Counted from the stretch's first letter, positions 19,801-27,090 are shown. The stretch is 32,476 nucleotides of DNA from Methanobacteriota archaeon (GCA_005878665.1 VBLR01000115.1:1-32476), one strand, 5' to 3'. Numbers and translations are program-made. Notes: generated by a model not told the origin, from the sequence alone.

Positions 19801-22800
19801 GCGGGGTTCAGCGAGTGGTCCCGAGGCTCCTCATACGCCTGGACCCACACCTCGAGCGAATCGTCCCAGACGATCACGTGGACGATCGGTGGAAATGCCG
19901 CGACCATCCCGTACGCCGTGACGAAAGACGGCTCGTCCTTCGCAACCGGAACGGTCAACAGTTCCGGTCAGGTGATCTTCACGATGCTCGGCTCCGACCC
20001 CGCCATGCAGGTGACCGTGCACAACCCGATTCCGCCTCCGTGGTGGCAGTCATCCTATCTGCTTGCGATCTTCCCCATTGGAATCCTCTTGGGTGTTGCA
20101 ATGTTCGCGCAACGACAGCGCTGGAGGCCCGCGAAGGCCTTCCTCGTGGACGACAGCGGGAGAATGCTCAGGGAATTCACCCTGGACCCGGCCTGCCAGG
20201 TCACGTACGACCAGGCGGTGCAGGCTGGCATCTTGGACGCGGTCGACAAGCCGATCAAAGTCACGAAGTACCACGGCCAGACCGTCCGCGGGGACGCGCT
20301 GGGGGTCGTGCTCCTCGCCTACGGGCCGGTCACCCTCGAGCACGTCGAGTTCGCGCGTGAGATGCTGGTCCAGATTCAGGACAAGTTCGAGGACGCCGTC
20401 AAACAACGCCTCGAAGATGCCCGGGCCCAAGAGGCCAGTGTCGCCACGCAGATGGAAGGCCTCGAGGCACGCCGGACGGAAGTCGAGACGCGAGCAGCCG
20501 AGGTCGAATCGATGACCCAGCGAGCGGAAGCCCGAGAGACAAAGATCGCCGCGGACACCGAATCGCTCGAGGCGAAAGAGCAGGACCTCCGCCGACGGGA
20601 GGACGACTTGGCGGAAGGCCGCAAGGCGGTCGATGAGCAAGTGCGACAAGTCGAAGAACTCCGGACCTCGATCGACCGACGTACCGAGGAAGTCCAGGGG
20701 CAGGCGGCCGAGGTCATCGCTAAGTCCGAGGCGGTCCGGATTCGAGAAGAGGGGGCGACCGCGCTCGAAGCGACTCTCCGGCAGCGAGACGACGCGCTTG
20801 GACAAGGAGAGGCCCGCCTGCAAGACGCGATGGAACGCCTCGCGACGGAAACGTCCGAGGTGCATCAGAGGCTGGACGAGGCCGGGCGGCGCGAGGAGGC
20901 CCTGAGCCGGGATCAGGCAGACCTAGCGAACGGCCGTCAGAAGTTCGAGGTGGATCAGAAAGAGCTCCTTGAGTTCAAGCGTTCGATTGACAGCCGGGTC
21001 AGCGCCGTCGAAGAGAGCGAGGCCGCAATGGGCCAGTTGTCGAAAGAGCTCGCGGCACGGGAGGCCCGAATCGCGCCCGACGAAATACGACTCGCGGAGC
21101 GAGCAAATGCGCTCGACCAACAGGAGGCGGAGCTGAAGACCGATGAAAATCGGCTGACCGCGAGGACCCAGGCGCTCATTGCCCAAGCCGAGGACCTGAG
21201 CGCGCGGGAAGTGACGCTCAAAGAGGACCGAGTGGTCCTAGAGGAAGCGCGGGGTGCGTTCGAGTCGGATCGGCGAGAATTCGAGGAGCGCCGTGCGCAG
21301 TATGACGAAGAAATGCGCCGACGCGGGGACGACCTCGATAGCCAGGCGAAGACGTTGGGCGAGAGCCAACTCCGATTGGCCCAGGAGACGGAGACGTTCG
21401 AGGCGGAGCGGACCGAAAAAAGCCAGGCCATCCTTTCCCGCGAAATCGAACTCGAAGCTCGCGAACAGTCTCTCCGGGAAAAGGAGGACGCGGTCCGCGG
21501 CCAGGCGGAGGAAAACGCGCGTCGCGTCGCGGAACTGACGGCCCAAGACGAATCTCTGGAGATCGAGGCGGCGAAAGCGGACAAGCTGCGCGGTGATCTC
21601 GAGGCTCGCAAGGTTGACCTCGCGAACGGCGCGAAGGAACTGGAAGTCGAAGCGGCTCGATTGCGGGACGAGGAAACAAGAGCGGCGGAGGAACGACGGA
21701 CGTGGCAGACGACCCTGGAGTCCGAGCAAGCCCTCCTGAAGGGCCAGCGGGACGCGTTCGAGCAAGAGGCCGCCTCGGCGCGAGCCTCGTGGGCGGATCG
21801 GGTGATGCGGATCGAAGCCCGCGAGGTCGACGCGGAGGAGAAGGAAGAAAAGGTCCGGACGGACGTGGACTGGATCGCCCGGAGCGAGGAGGACCTCAAA
21901 CGCCGGGAGAAGGCCGTCGAAGAGGCCGGGCTGTCCGCGGCTCAGATGAAGGCCACCGCAGAACGCGTCGCGAAGGAGGCCGAACAGCGATTCCTCGAGA
22001 TCGAGTCGCGGGAACGTGCCCTTCGAGAAGAGGCGGCGCAACGCTCCATCGAACTCACACAGCAGACGGAAGGACTGAAGCGAATCGAATCAGAGCTTGG
22101 ATCGAGGCAAGCCGATTTCGAGAAGGAGCGGGTCATGCAGACCGAACGGCTCCGCGAGACCGAGACGAATCTTCAGATGAAGGCCCAAACCCTCGAGGCC
22201 AAGGCCCGCGAACTCGCAGACCGTGAGAGCCGGGTCGCGGCGACGGAGGAAGCGTCTCGCCAGGCCGACTTGCGCGTCCAGCAGGAGCGGGCGGACGTCC
22301 AGGCGACGGCGAAACAGGTCGAATCCCAACAGCTCGAACTCGCACAGCTCAAAGACCGCTACGATTCGGAGGCGGCGCGTGTCCGCAGCGAGATAGAGGG
22401 CATGCGACAATCCGTCGCGGCGAAAGAGGCAGAGCTGCGTGGAGAGAGAGAACGCGTCGAACGGGATTCGGCGGCCCTGCAGGAGACCCTCGGCGCGAAG
22501 GCGAAGGAGATGTCGGTCCGAGAACGGGCGCTCTCCGCGCGAGAGGCAGAACTCCAAGCGGAGGAGCATGAGCTTGAGGCACGCGGGCGGGAACTCGAAT
22601 CAAAGGAGCGCCAAGCCGAGGCCCACCTGACCGAGATGTCCGCGCAGGCGATGGCGCTCATCCGCAGAGAGCAGGATCTGAACACGCGAGGTGCGCAGCT
22701 CGAACAGACGGTCCGTCGGTTCGAGGCCGAAGCGACGGAGAAGCGCCGCGAATGGGAATCCCTCCAGACGAGCCTGAGGTCTCAGGAGGCACAATTCAGC

Positions 22801-24297
22801 GCGACGTCCGAATCTCAAATGGCCGAGCTCTCGAAGAAATCGGAAGAACTCGAGGGCCGAGAGCGCAGCCAACGGGCGGCGCTCGCCCAGCTGGAGCTCC
22901 AGCGATCCAAGCTCGAGGCGGAAGCCAAGGCCCAATCGGCCAAGTCCGCAGAAGCGGAGGCGGCGTGGCGGCGATCGGAAGCCCGACTCGCGGAGCTCAA
23001 GACAAAAGAGGACGATCTCCTCCGGGGGCGTCAGTCGTTCGAATCCGAACGCTCCACCTGGTCCGCCCGCCGAACCGAAGAGCTGAAGCAGCTCGAAGCG
23101 ACGCGAGATGCAGCCGCACAGCAGGCCCAGCAAGCGGAGCGGCTCGTGGCGGAGTCGCATCGCCGGGCCTTGGTCGCGGAAGAAGCCGAACGGGCGGCGA
23201 AACGGCAGACGGCGGACCTGGCTGCCCAACAGACGCGCCTCGAAAATCGTCGGCTCGAAGCCGAGAAGGCGGAGCGCGACGCCCAGGAACACCTCGCCCA
23301 GCTGCAGGATGCCTCCCAGAAGCTGGCGGCGAAAGACATGGAAATCGCCACCTCGCTCAAGAATCTCGAGTCGCGACAGTCAAAACTGGCGGCATCGGAG
23401 CGCGAGTCTGCGGCCCTCCAGGCCGAATTGCGCTCCCGCAAGACCGCCTTGGACCAGGAGTCGACGCGCATCGCCGCATCGTCGGATCAATTGGCAATGC
23501 GTCAAAAGGACTTGGAGTCTCGGACGGCCGCCCTGGAAGCGAAGATGGCGCAAGCCTCGGCGAGGGAACAGGCCCTCGCGACGGAGCTCCAGCGCGCGGA
23601 CAACCTGATGGAAGACCTCACGAAGAAAGAGCGCGACCTTCGCACCCGCGAGGAGACGGCGAAGGGCACCGAGAAGAACTTGGCGGCACGAGAGACGAAC
23701 CTCACCGCCCGGGATGCCGAGGTCAGAGACGGGATGCGAGGACTCGAGAAGCTCCGCAAAGAAATCGAGGACCAGCGAGGTGCAACCGAGGAGGATCGCC
23801 GGACCGCGAAGACGACCCGTGAAGAGGCGGAGGCGACCAAGCGCGAGGCCGACAAGGTCCGCGCCCAGGCCGACGCGATGCAGGCGGAGGTCAACAAGAA
23901 CCTCCGGTTCCTCCAGAAGAAGGCGCTCGACGTGCTGGATCAAGAGGAGAAAATCCGCGCTCGGGTTGCGAACATCGAAGGACAGGAGAAATCGCTCGAC
24001 ACCAGGGGAGAAATCCTCGAGGGGAAGGAACGCGCCCTCGAGGCGGAGCAAGCCACGCTCGATTCAAAGCTCGGGAAACTACAAGCTGAGGTCGACCGAC
24101 TTCGCGCGCGCCTCGCAGAGACGGAAAAGGCGGGAGGCCCGACGACCGCCGCGATGGAAGAGTGGAAGAAAGATGTCGAGAACCGGGTGAAGATCATCCA
24201 GAAGAAGGCCATGGACCTGTTGGACCGCGAGGAAAAGCTCCGGAAGAAGGAGGAGGAGCTCCGTGCACGCGCGAGCCAGCTCGGCGTGAACCCCTAA
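10873..24297 (+). CDS. Giant single-pass surface protein (protein C): N-terminal hydrophobic signal, ~3000-aa repetitive beta-rich ectodomain, TM helix, cytosolic globular domain, ~1300-aa coiled coil
   Basis: Uninterrupted 4474-aa ORF. N-terminal hydrophobic AGTAILLAFILLATAILVVASQ; repeated 'SGSWTNSSTSASWSxGTxTVxFNxxxxxTMTFA' and 'GxWDTSGAGSxFxxGTSTVTxSG' motifs; TM SSYLLAIFPIGILLGVAMFAQRQRWR (~20050-20112); domain KAFLVDDSGRMLREFTLDPACQVTYDQ; coiled coil to C-terminal RVKIIQKKAMDLLDREEKLRKKEEELRARA. Start uncertain: an in-frame GTG at 11011 with upstream GGTGGT is an alternative. Confidence 0.9.
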   Translation: MCRTARFLPRRRTRCLDSNSRSSGHVDERQRRSSRPLRLRPGRGGLVKAGTAILLAFILLATAILVVASQSMPDPLAKFRTPDGRLTIPGRALTSELQRLLFHSNDLQPYTNVTFLLPARSTYPTERLVAMSFASPNLNVFVHLRQAPETWGSAIDHVLRVWFPPVDWHEVGIGIRDSVRDGVGWFFDLFTMNAKADTLSVDSTTVSVVDPAAATCTTSQSAAAGDNAVLVMLSNRGPTAYTTVTYGSVSLGLIAGTATSGTGFVRTEMWFYQGAIPSGAQTMTATLVSGTAKQVCATVLLSGVWAPTPTAGGTSASGTTANPSISISPASAGELAFAVMGIRGTTAPTAVTGTGATATSLYGIAPTQCTSAPSTSCGAGADMPFPGTAITWTDGNATDWVVSAVRVLPTPNCGAASGNCYRIGAGGTWATGANWSNTSGGAACGCTPVATNNAIFNATPTGTTTLAAATTIASIDMTNFTGTLDTTASNWGLTVNGPFAIQGTLLARNSTIVVTGDVVMLTAGTIVNLGASAWTINGLWTNLSTSASWVAGTSTVTIRDAASGTLTFAALAGGTNEFNNLTLDATVTTSITYTMAANPLRMGATLTIRNSTGGATGPTILTTSASNLGITTGALALTTFGSLTANGSAVVVNGNVNVSAANGYVVMGSSTWTVTGTWTNASTSASWSAGTGTVTFTSATGGTMTFAGANLPGNELNNVSFTSSAASAQTFTMATRALIWGGTLTISDGSSTTALATASLGLTGGALSVGNGGILTANASTVTASSVAMTGGTSGTITLTTSSFTSTGNWDTSGAGSVFTKGTSTVTMSGVANIAILNASNNFNNLVISAAGTVTQSGLVDVSGTLTVNGGSVLASGTFTLTVATLAANMAGGITAGAAGTKTITGNVSIAAAGYFSFGAATWNFGGSWTNSSTSGSWSVGTGTVVFNSGSSRTMTFANLGVSEFNNVQFSPTAAATFTMVTNGLRWGGTLTLNNNATLSTGNLALTGPGGNLTVNNGATLTAGTSVVSATNVTMTGGTSGAITASGSWTVSGNWDTSGAGSVLTAALSTVTLSGTAKTVRILNASNGFGALTISGTVSAASAITLSGLLTVSGTFDTTATNYGLSIGGGLTVSGVAGILRSNGSTVSVAGNVSVNNAGGYITSGAAGSWTVSGSWTNTSTSASWNFAASITFNSSVSQTMTFAVLPGGAAEFTDIAFNSGPSTVTFTMATNRLIWSGTLAVQGGAGATTLATSNLGLTGGAITIDDGGVLTANASAVSASNVTMTGGASGTLTLTTGAWTITGNWDTSGAGSTFTGTASTVTMTGAVTTVKILNASNGFGALVIGGTVSAASALTTAGLVTVSGTLDTTATNYGLTVGGGLTVSGASGVLRSNASIVSVAGNVSINNAAGYITSTAGGSWTASGSWTNSATSALWSFAAPITFNSSASRTMTFGNPPLEFGGNVTFNSGASTVSFTMAANSLDVGGTLTIAGGAGTTTLNTSGSNLAINAVAFVVNAGGALTANGSTITVTSMDTHLGTFAVGASTVVVNASGGTIDITQTVNNLTVNPAVSTTFAGSLTWTGTLTFTSAGTVAFGTNSLTSSGAATFTFASATVTMSSGNWDTSSATTFTATSSTVTFSGTGNLRIGGSASFDVLVVSGGTRTLQSQLTTAGLLTLSGGILAKGANALTANTGLTMSGGAITSTSGVVSITGNVSIVAAASYIVFGSESWTVSGSWTNNSTSASWSIGTATVAFNASSAQTMTFAALPGNAPEFYNVTFNSGVSTVTFTMTANALAWSGILTVQGGSGVTTLASSNLGLTGGAIVVGNAGALAANASAVSVSGVTMIGGASGTLTLTTGSWTVSGSWNTSGLGSAFAKGTSTVTLTGAAQTVSIRNASNGFYNLSVSGTITQSTAIDVSNSLTVSGALATGGFNITGGSNLFVPDGGTLAAGTSTATFTNVTMTGGVSGTISLTGAWTVSGSWDSTGAGSVLNSGTSTVTFTGTSQTISLAAGQMFYNLTIGGTVSINSTATAAALIVNNGAVLTKTGQTIAFNTLTENGTGSIVDGPITVVNFSVTNSDGTNLTAISVFTTWTIDADYTWTHSSTIATSTITFTIGGNTSGHRFNVTKDAVDFTNGLVNGSGQIIFTMLGSDPVVDVRLSSSCGGNRYWIGGAGSWSQTAHWADSSGGVNGCSVPSSSNAVFFDASSGGGTVTINLNAAASSLNSTGWTGTLAIGSFDLAVGGDITHAAGVISIGPSSNAGLTATGTLTLSGSAVLDGSGAASLVTVSGDASITSTSAYFRMGTGTWTFGGSWSNGSTSTNWVAGTGLVIFDSSSSQTLTFANLAGDEFHNVTFQSVAGSGTITFSMAANGLRWGGLLVIQDSAGSTTTLVTSNLALTGGSLTVGNSGVLIANASSVAVVDVTMAGGASGTLTLTSGSWTVSGQWDTSGAGSTFARGTSTVTLSGTSASVTTLDATNGFSNLVISGTITQNTAIDVRGTLSVSGTLTTSGNDLTGGANLTISGGGSLVGTSSSIVVSGVTMNDAGTNSISLTTGSISASGTWDTSGASSAFTAGSSTVTLTAASATMALGPAQALASLIIAGNVSLASPLTVSSLTISSGGLAKGPHPLTVNSNLTLAGGYLTSTSGSVSIAGNVSISSASSYIAFGSETWIVSGNWTNASTSASWSAGSAVVTFNATTDQIMTFAGANLAGNEFSTVEFDSGSSTTTFTMAADGLVAQTITIQGGSGTTILTTSGASLPIMANALTVGIGGALTANASILTVRSLSTAAGVFAAGTSTVVVNLSGGSVDVTQTLYDIVVSPGISTTFVSSITWSGALTLTSSTSVFNGSLISNGPAVLNLGASTLSIAGSWDTSSTTTLTSIGSAVTFTSVTGSITLGASQRFATLTIAGTVALATDLSADTLTVTSSNVLTMTNHRIAFNSLTVSGTITDGSVNVTDLTVTNSDTTASVTIAGFSEWSRGSSYAWTHTSSESSQTITWTIGGNAATIPYAVTKDGSSFATGTVNSSGQVIFTMLGSDPAMQVTVHNPIPPPWWQSSYLLAIFPIGILLGVAMFAQRQRWRPAKAFLVDDSGRMLREFTLDPACQVTYDQAVQAGILDAVDKPIKVTKYHGQTVRGDALGVVLLAYGPVTLEHVEFAREMLVQIQDKFEDAVKQRLEDARAQEASVATQMEGLEARRTEVETRAAEVESMTQRAEARETKIAADTESLEAKEQDLRRREDDLAEGRKAVDEQVRQVEELRTSIDRRTEEVQGQAAEVIAKSEAVRIREEGATALEATLRQRDDALGQGEARLQDAMERLATETSEVHQRLDEAGRREEALSRDQADLANGRQKFEVDQKELLEFKRSIDSRVSAVEESEAAMGQLSKELAAREARIAPDEIRLAERANALDQQEAELKTDENRLTARTQALIAQAEDLSAREVTLKEDRVVLEEARGAFESDRREFEERRAQYDEEMRRRGDDLDSQAKTLGESQLRLAQETETFEAERTEKSQAILSREIELEAREQSLREKEDAVRGQAEENARRVAELTAQDESLEIEAAKADKLRGDLEARKVDLANGAKELEVEAARLRDEETRAAEERRTWQTTLESEQALLKGQRDAFEQEAASARASWADRVMRIEAREVDAEEKEEKVRTDVDWIARSEEDLKRREKAVEEAGLSAAQMKATAERVAKEAEQRFLEIESRERALREEAAQRSIELTQQTEGLKRIESELGSRQADFEKERVMQTERLRETETNLQMKAQTLEAKARELADRESRVAATEEASRQADLRVQQERADVQATAKQVESQQLELAQLKDRYDSEAARVRSEIEGMRQSVAAKEAELRGERERVERDSAALQETLGAKAKEMSVRERALSAREAELQAEEHELEARGRELESKERQAEAHLTEMSAQAMALIRREQDLNTRGAQLEQTVRRFEAEATEKRREWESLQTSLRSQEAQFSATSESQMAELSKKSEELEGRERSQRAALAQLELQRSKLEAEAKAQSAKSAEAEAAWRRSEARLAELKTKEDDLLRGRQSFESERSTWSARRTEELKQLEATRDAAAQQAQQAERLVAESHRRALVAEEAERAAKRQTADLAAQQTRLENRRLEAEKAERDAQEHLAQLQDASQKLAAKDMEIATSLKNLESRQSKLAASERESAALQAELRSRKTALDQESTRIAASSDQLAMRQKDLESRTAALEAKMAQASAREQALATELQRADNLMEDLTKKERDLRTREETAKGTEKNLAARETNLTARDAEVRDGMRGLEKLRKEIEDQRGATEEDRRTAKTTREEAEATKREADKVRAQADAMQAEVNKNLRFLQKKALDVLDQEEKIRARVANIEGQEKSLDTRGEILEGKERALEAEQATLDSKLGKLQAEVDRLRARLAETEKAGGPTTAAMEEWKKDVENRVKIIQKKAMDLLDREEKLRKKEEELRARASQLGVNP
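12109..17358 (+). repeat. Ectodomain block 1 of protein C: cap module, beta-repeats, terminal module
   Basis: Starts with CYRIGAGGTWATGANWSNTSGGAACGCTP; ends with VTNSDGTNLTAISVFTTWTIDADYTWTHSST...NGSGQIIFTMLGSDPVVDV. Confidence 0.75.
17368..20025 (+). repeat. Ectodomain block 2 of protein C: shorter copy of the cap/repeats/terminal-module layout
   Basis: Starts with NRYWIGGAGSWSQTAHWADSSGGVNGCSVP; ends with VTNSDTTASVTIAGFSEWSRGSSYAWTHTSS...NSSGQVIFTMLGSDPAMQVTV, parallel to block 1. Confidence 0.75.
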
Positions 24298-24342
24298 TCG
24301 ACAACGAGGCGGAACCGACGCCGTAGCCGATTGCGCCGAGCA

Positions 24343-25524
24343 CTAACGCGCGGCCTTGCGAATCGCCTGATCGAAATCCTCGATCAGGTCGTCCGTATCC
24401 TCGAGGCCGACACTCACGCGCACGAGGCCTTCGGTAATCCCGCTCTTCTTTCGCTCGTCCTCCGTGAGGGGCCCGTGGGTCATCGATGCGGGGTGCTGCA
24501 CCAGGGTTTCCGTCCCGCCGAGGCTCACGGCGAGCGTCGCCACCTTCACGGACTCAACGAACCGCCTGCCCGCGCGATGGCCCCCCTTCAGCTCGAAGCT
24601 CAGCATCGCACCGAAGCCGGACATCTGTTTGCGCGCGAGGGCGTGTTGAGGAAACGACGCGAGGCCGGGATAGTGGACCACCCGCACGGCCCGGTCACTT
24701 TCCAAGGACTCGGCGAGTGCCTGGGCGCTTGCGCCTTGGACTTGCATGCGAATCGGGAGCGTCTTAATCCCGCGTCGAACCAGGAACGCCTCAAACGGGC
24801 CGAGCGCAGGACCCAACATCTTGTACGCGAACCAGATGCGGTCGAACAATCGAGGGGTCGCCGTGATGACTGCACCCGCGACGACATCGCTGTGGCCGCC
24901 GAGATACTTCGTCGCACTGTGGAGCGCCGCATCGACCCCGAATTCGAGGGGACGTTGGTTGATTGGCGATGCAAACGTGTTGTCCGCAAGGGTCGTGGCT
25001 CGCACGGACTTCGCGGCATCGACCGCTTCGCGGAGATCCGTAATCATCATCGTGGGGTTCGCCGGAGTCTCGATGTAGACCAACCGGGTGTCGCTCCTGA
25101 CGGCCTCCTTCCAGGCACCCGGCTTCCGCGGATCGACGAAGCTCGTCGACACACCGAACCGTGGCAGGAGGCGGGTGAAGATCTCCGTGGTGGCCGCGTA
25201 CAGGCTCGCGCCCGCGACGACGTGGTCGCCGGAATCCACGCATGCCAGGATTGCCGACGCAATCGCGCCCATCCCGGATCCCGTCGCGAGGGCCCGGGGG
25301 CCGCCTTCGAGATCCGCGAGCGTCTCCTCGAGCTCGCGCAGCGTGGGATTGCCCCATCTCGTGTAGTATGCCGCGGGCGCCGTCGCGGCCGCAAACTCGG
25401 CGCCTTGGTGCGCCGACTCGAGAGCCCAGGTCGAACTCGCGTAGATCGGCGTGACGATGGGACCCCGCCTTTTCCCGCGGCGGCCGTGGACCGCGCGCGT
25501 CCGAGGACCGAGACTCTTTGCCAC
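24343..25524 (-). CDS. Cys/Met-metabolism PLP-dependent enzyme (cystathionine gamma-synthase/lyase family)
   Basis: MAKSLGPRTRAVHGRRGKRRGPIVTPIYASSTWAL...YYTRWGNPTLRELEETLADLEGG..ALATGSGMGAIASA...DNTFASPINQRPLEFGVDAALHSATKYLGGHSDVVAGAV...RVSVGLEDTDDLIEDFDQAI. Confidence 0.93.
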   Translation of the reverse strand: MAKSLGPRTRAVHGRRGKRRGPIVTPIYASSTWALESAHQGAEFAAATAPAAYYTRWGNPTLRELEETLADLEGGPRALATGSGMGAIASAILACVDSGDHVVAGASLYAATTEIFTRLLPRFGVSTSFVDPRKPGAWKEAVRSDTRLVYIETPANPTMMITDLREAVDAAKSVRATTLADNTFASPINQRPLEFGVDAALHSATKYLGGHSDVVAGAVITATPRLFDRIWFAYKMLGPALGPFEAFLVRRGIKTLPIRMQVQGASAQALAESLESDRAVRVVHYPGLASFPQHALARKQMSGFGAMLSFELKGGHRAGRRFVESVKVATLAVSLGGTETLVQHPASMTHGPLTEDERKKSGITEGLVRVSVGLEDTDDLIEDFDQAIRKAAR

Positions 25525-25664
25525 GATACGGAGACGCTGGGTTCGGCGAAATAGGTTTCCAAAGCCAAAGAAAACGAGAGCGAGATGAGGTTCGAAGATG
25601 CCCGCACCGGCGCCGTGAAAGTTAAACCGGAAAGGTCAAAAAGGGGGGGTGTATAACAACCCTT

Positions 25665-25692
25665 CGCCCGGTCGTTGTATCACGGCCGGGCG
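25665..25692 (+). promoter_or_regulatory. Inverted repeat (10-bp stem with one G-U, 8-nt loop) between TATA-like box and SD of the ferredoxin gene
   Basis: CGCCCGGTCG-TTGTATCA-CGGCCGGGCG; upstream GTATAAC at 25651, downstream AAGGAGG at 25701. Confidence 0.45.
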
Positions 25693-25714
25693 ACCCGCCT
25701 AAGGAGGCAACTAG

Positions 25715-26140
25715 ATGTCGCGTGAAGTGGACTTTTCGGCGAAACCAATCGACCCCGACTTCATGAACAAGCCGGACGAATACCCCGAGACGGGGACCCA
25801 CTTCGACCACAAAGTCTACGCCGAGGGCGTCGAGCGGCTCGATGCCAACGGGACCCCGTATCCAACGAAACTCGGAATTCACGGTCTCCACGTGGCTGTC
25901 GACTTCGATGGCTGCGTCGCCGACGGCGTCTGCATGGACGTCTGCCCGGTCGACGTCTTCGAGTGGCTTCTCGCCCCGGGCAAGAAAGGCACCGGGAATG
26001 ACAAGATCATTGAGAAAGGCGGCGAAGAGTGGGATAAGTACCGATGCGACAAGTCCGACATGATTCGGGAGTCGGACTGCATCGACTGCATGGCGTGCGA
26101 GACCGCCTGCCCGACGAAAGTCATCAAGATCAACCCGTAA
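25715..26140 (+). CDS. Zinc-containing dicluster ferredoxin (archaeal type)
   Basis: N-terminal Zn-site-like THFDHKVYAEG and LGIHGL; cluster motifs DGCVADGVCMDVCPVDVFEW and DCIDCMACETACPTKVI; SD AAGGAGG 7-13 nt upstream. Confidence 0.92.
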   Translation: MSREVDFSAKPIDPDFMNKPDEYPETGTHFDHKVYAEGVERLDANGTPYPTKLGIHGLHVAVDFDGCVADGVCMDVCPVDVFEWLLAPGKKGTGNDKIIEKGGEEWDKYRCDKSDMIRESDCIDCMACETACPTKVIKINP

Positions 26141-26184
26141 CCGGTACGCGCGCCTCGGAGTCCACCGGACGGACCGAGTCGAGC

Positions 26185-27090
26185 TCACTCGAGATCGGCT
26201 TGCGGTTGGGTCTTCCGCCCGAAGAGGGCCCGCCACGCCCGGCGCAAGGGCTCCGAGACGGCGGTGATTTTCCCCGACCGGATTCCCAAATAGACCAGGC
26301 CGACCACGATCCAGTAGGCGACATACGCCGAACTCTCCAGGAGGGTCGGCGCCGCACTGTAGCCCACGATGCCACGCAGCAGATACCCCGCAACATTCGA
26401 CGCGTCGTCGGGAAAGGACCTCGTCAAGTCATAGAGCGTCGCTGAGCCGAGGCTCCAGTTGATCGCTTCTCGCAGTTCATGGACCGCGTGAGCGAAGAGG
26501 CCCGCCGCGATGACGACAAGGAAAACGCTCGTGACCTGAAAGAAGCGCTTCAGATCGATCCGCCAGGACACACGGATCAGGCCGATCCCAATAATCGCCG
26601 CCACCAGCAACCCCACGGCCACCCCGATGATTGCCTCGAGGGGCGATGTGAGCCTTCCCGCGCCGAACACGAACAGCGCCGTCTCGACTCCCTCCCGCAA
26701 GATCACGACGAAAGATAACAACACGAGTCCGAAGGCCTGCTGTCCGCGAAGCGCCGCATCGATCCGCTGCTGGACGTGGACTTTGATGCTACGAGACGCT
26801 TTCATCATCCAGAGGACCATCGAGGTCAGGACCGCGACGGCAACGAGCATCGCGACCCCTTCGAAGACCTGTTCCCCAAATCCCTCGAACTCGATTGTCA
26901 TGAGGACCAAGACAGCCGCAACGCCGGCGCTGACCCCCATCGCTCCTGCGGTCCCCAGGTAGACGTAGCGGTTCAGCGAGCCGCGCCCGATTTTCACCAG
27001 GTATCCGAGGATGATTCCGATGATTAGCGCGGCTTCAATGCCCTCCCGAAGCCCGATGATCAGGTTCGGAATGATCCCAACGGCGGCCAC
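26185..27090 (-). CDS. FTR1-family iron permease
   Basis: Multiple TMs with duplicated motifs GLREGIEAALIIGIILGYL and ILREGVETALFVFGAG. Confidence 0.9.
   Translation of the reverse strand: MAAVGIIPNLIIGLREGIEAALIIGIILGYLVKIGRGSLNRYVYLGTAGAMGVSAGVAAVLVLMTIEFEGFGEQVFEGVAMLVAVAVLTSMVLWMMKASRSIKVHVQQRIDAALRGQQAFGLVLLSFVVILREGVETALFVFGAGRLTSPLEAIIGVAVGLLVAAIIGIGLIRVSWRIDLKRFFQVTSVFLVVIAAGLFAHAVHELREAINWSLGSATLYDLTRSFPDDASNVAGYLLRGIVGYSAAPTLLESSAYVAYWIVVGLVYLGIRSGKITAVSEPLRRAWRALFGRKTQPQADLE

Noticed and set aside
12109-20025. CRISPR-like or transposon-like interpretation of the repeats in gene C
   Set aside because: Repeats are in-frame, degenerate at the nucleotide level and conserved at protein level; no short identical repeats with unique spacers, no transposase or terminal inverted repeats.
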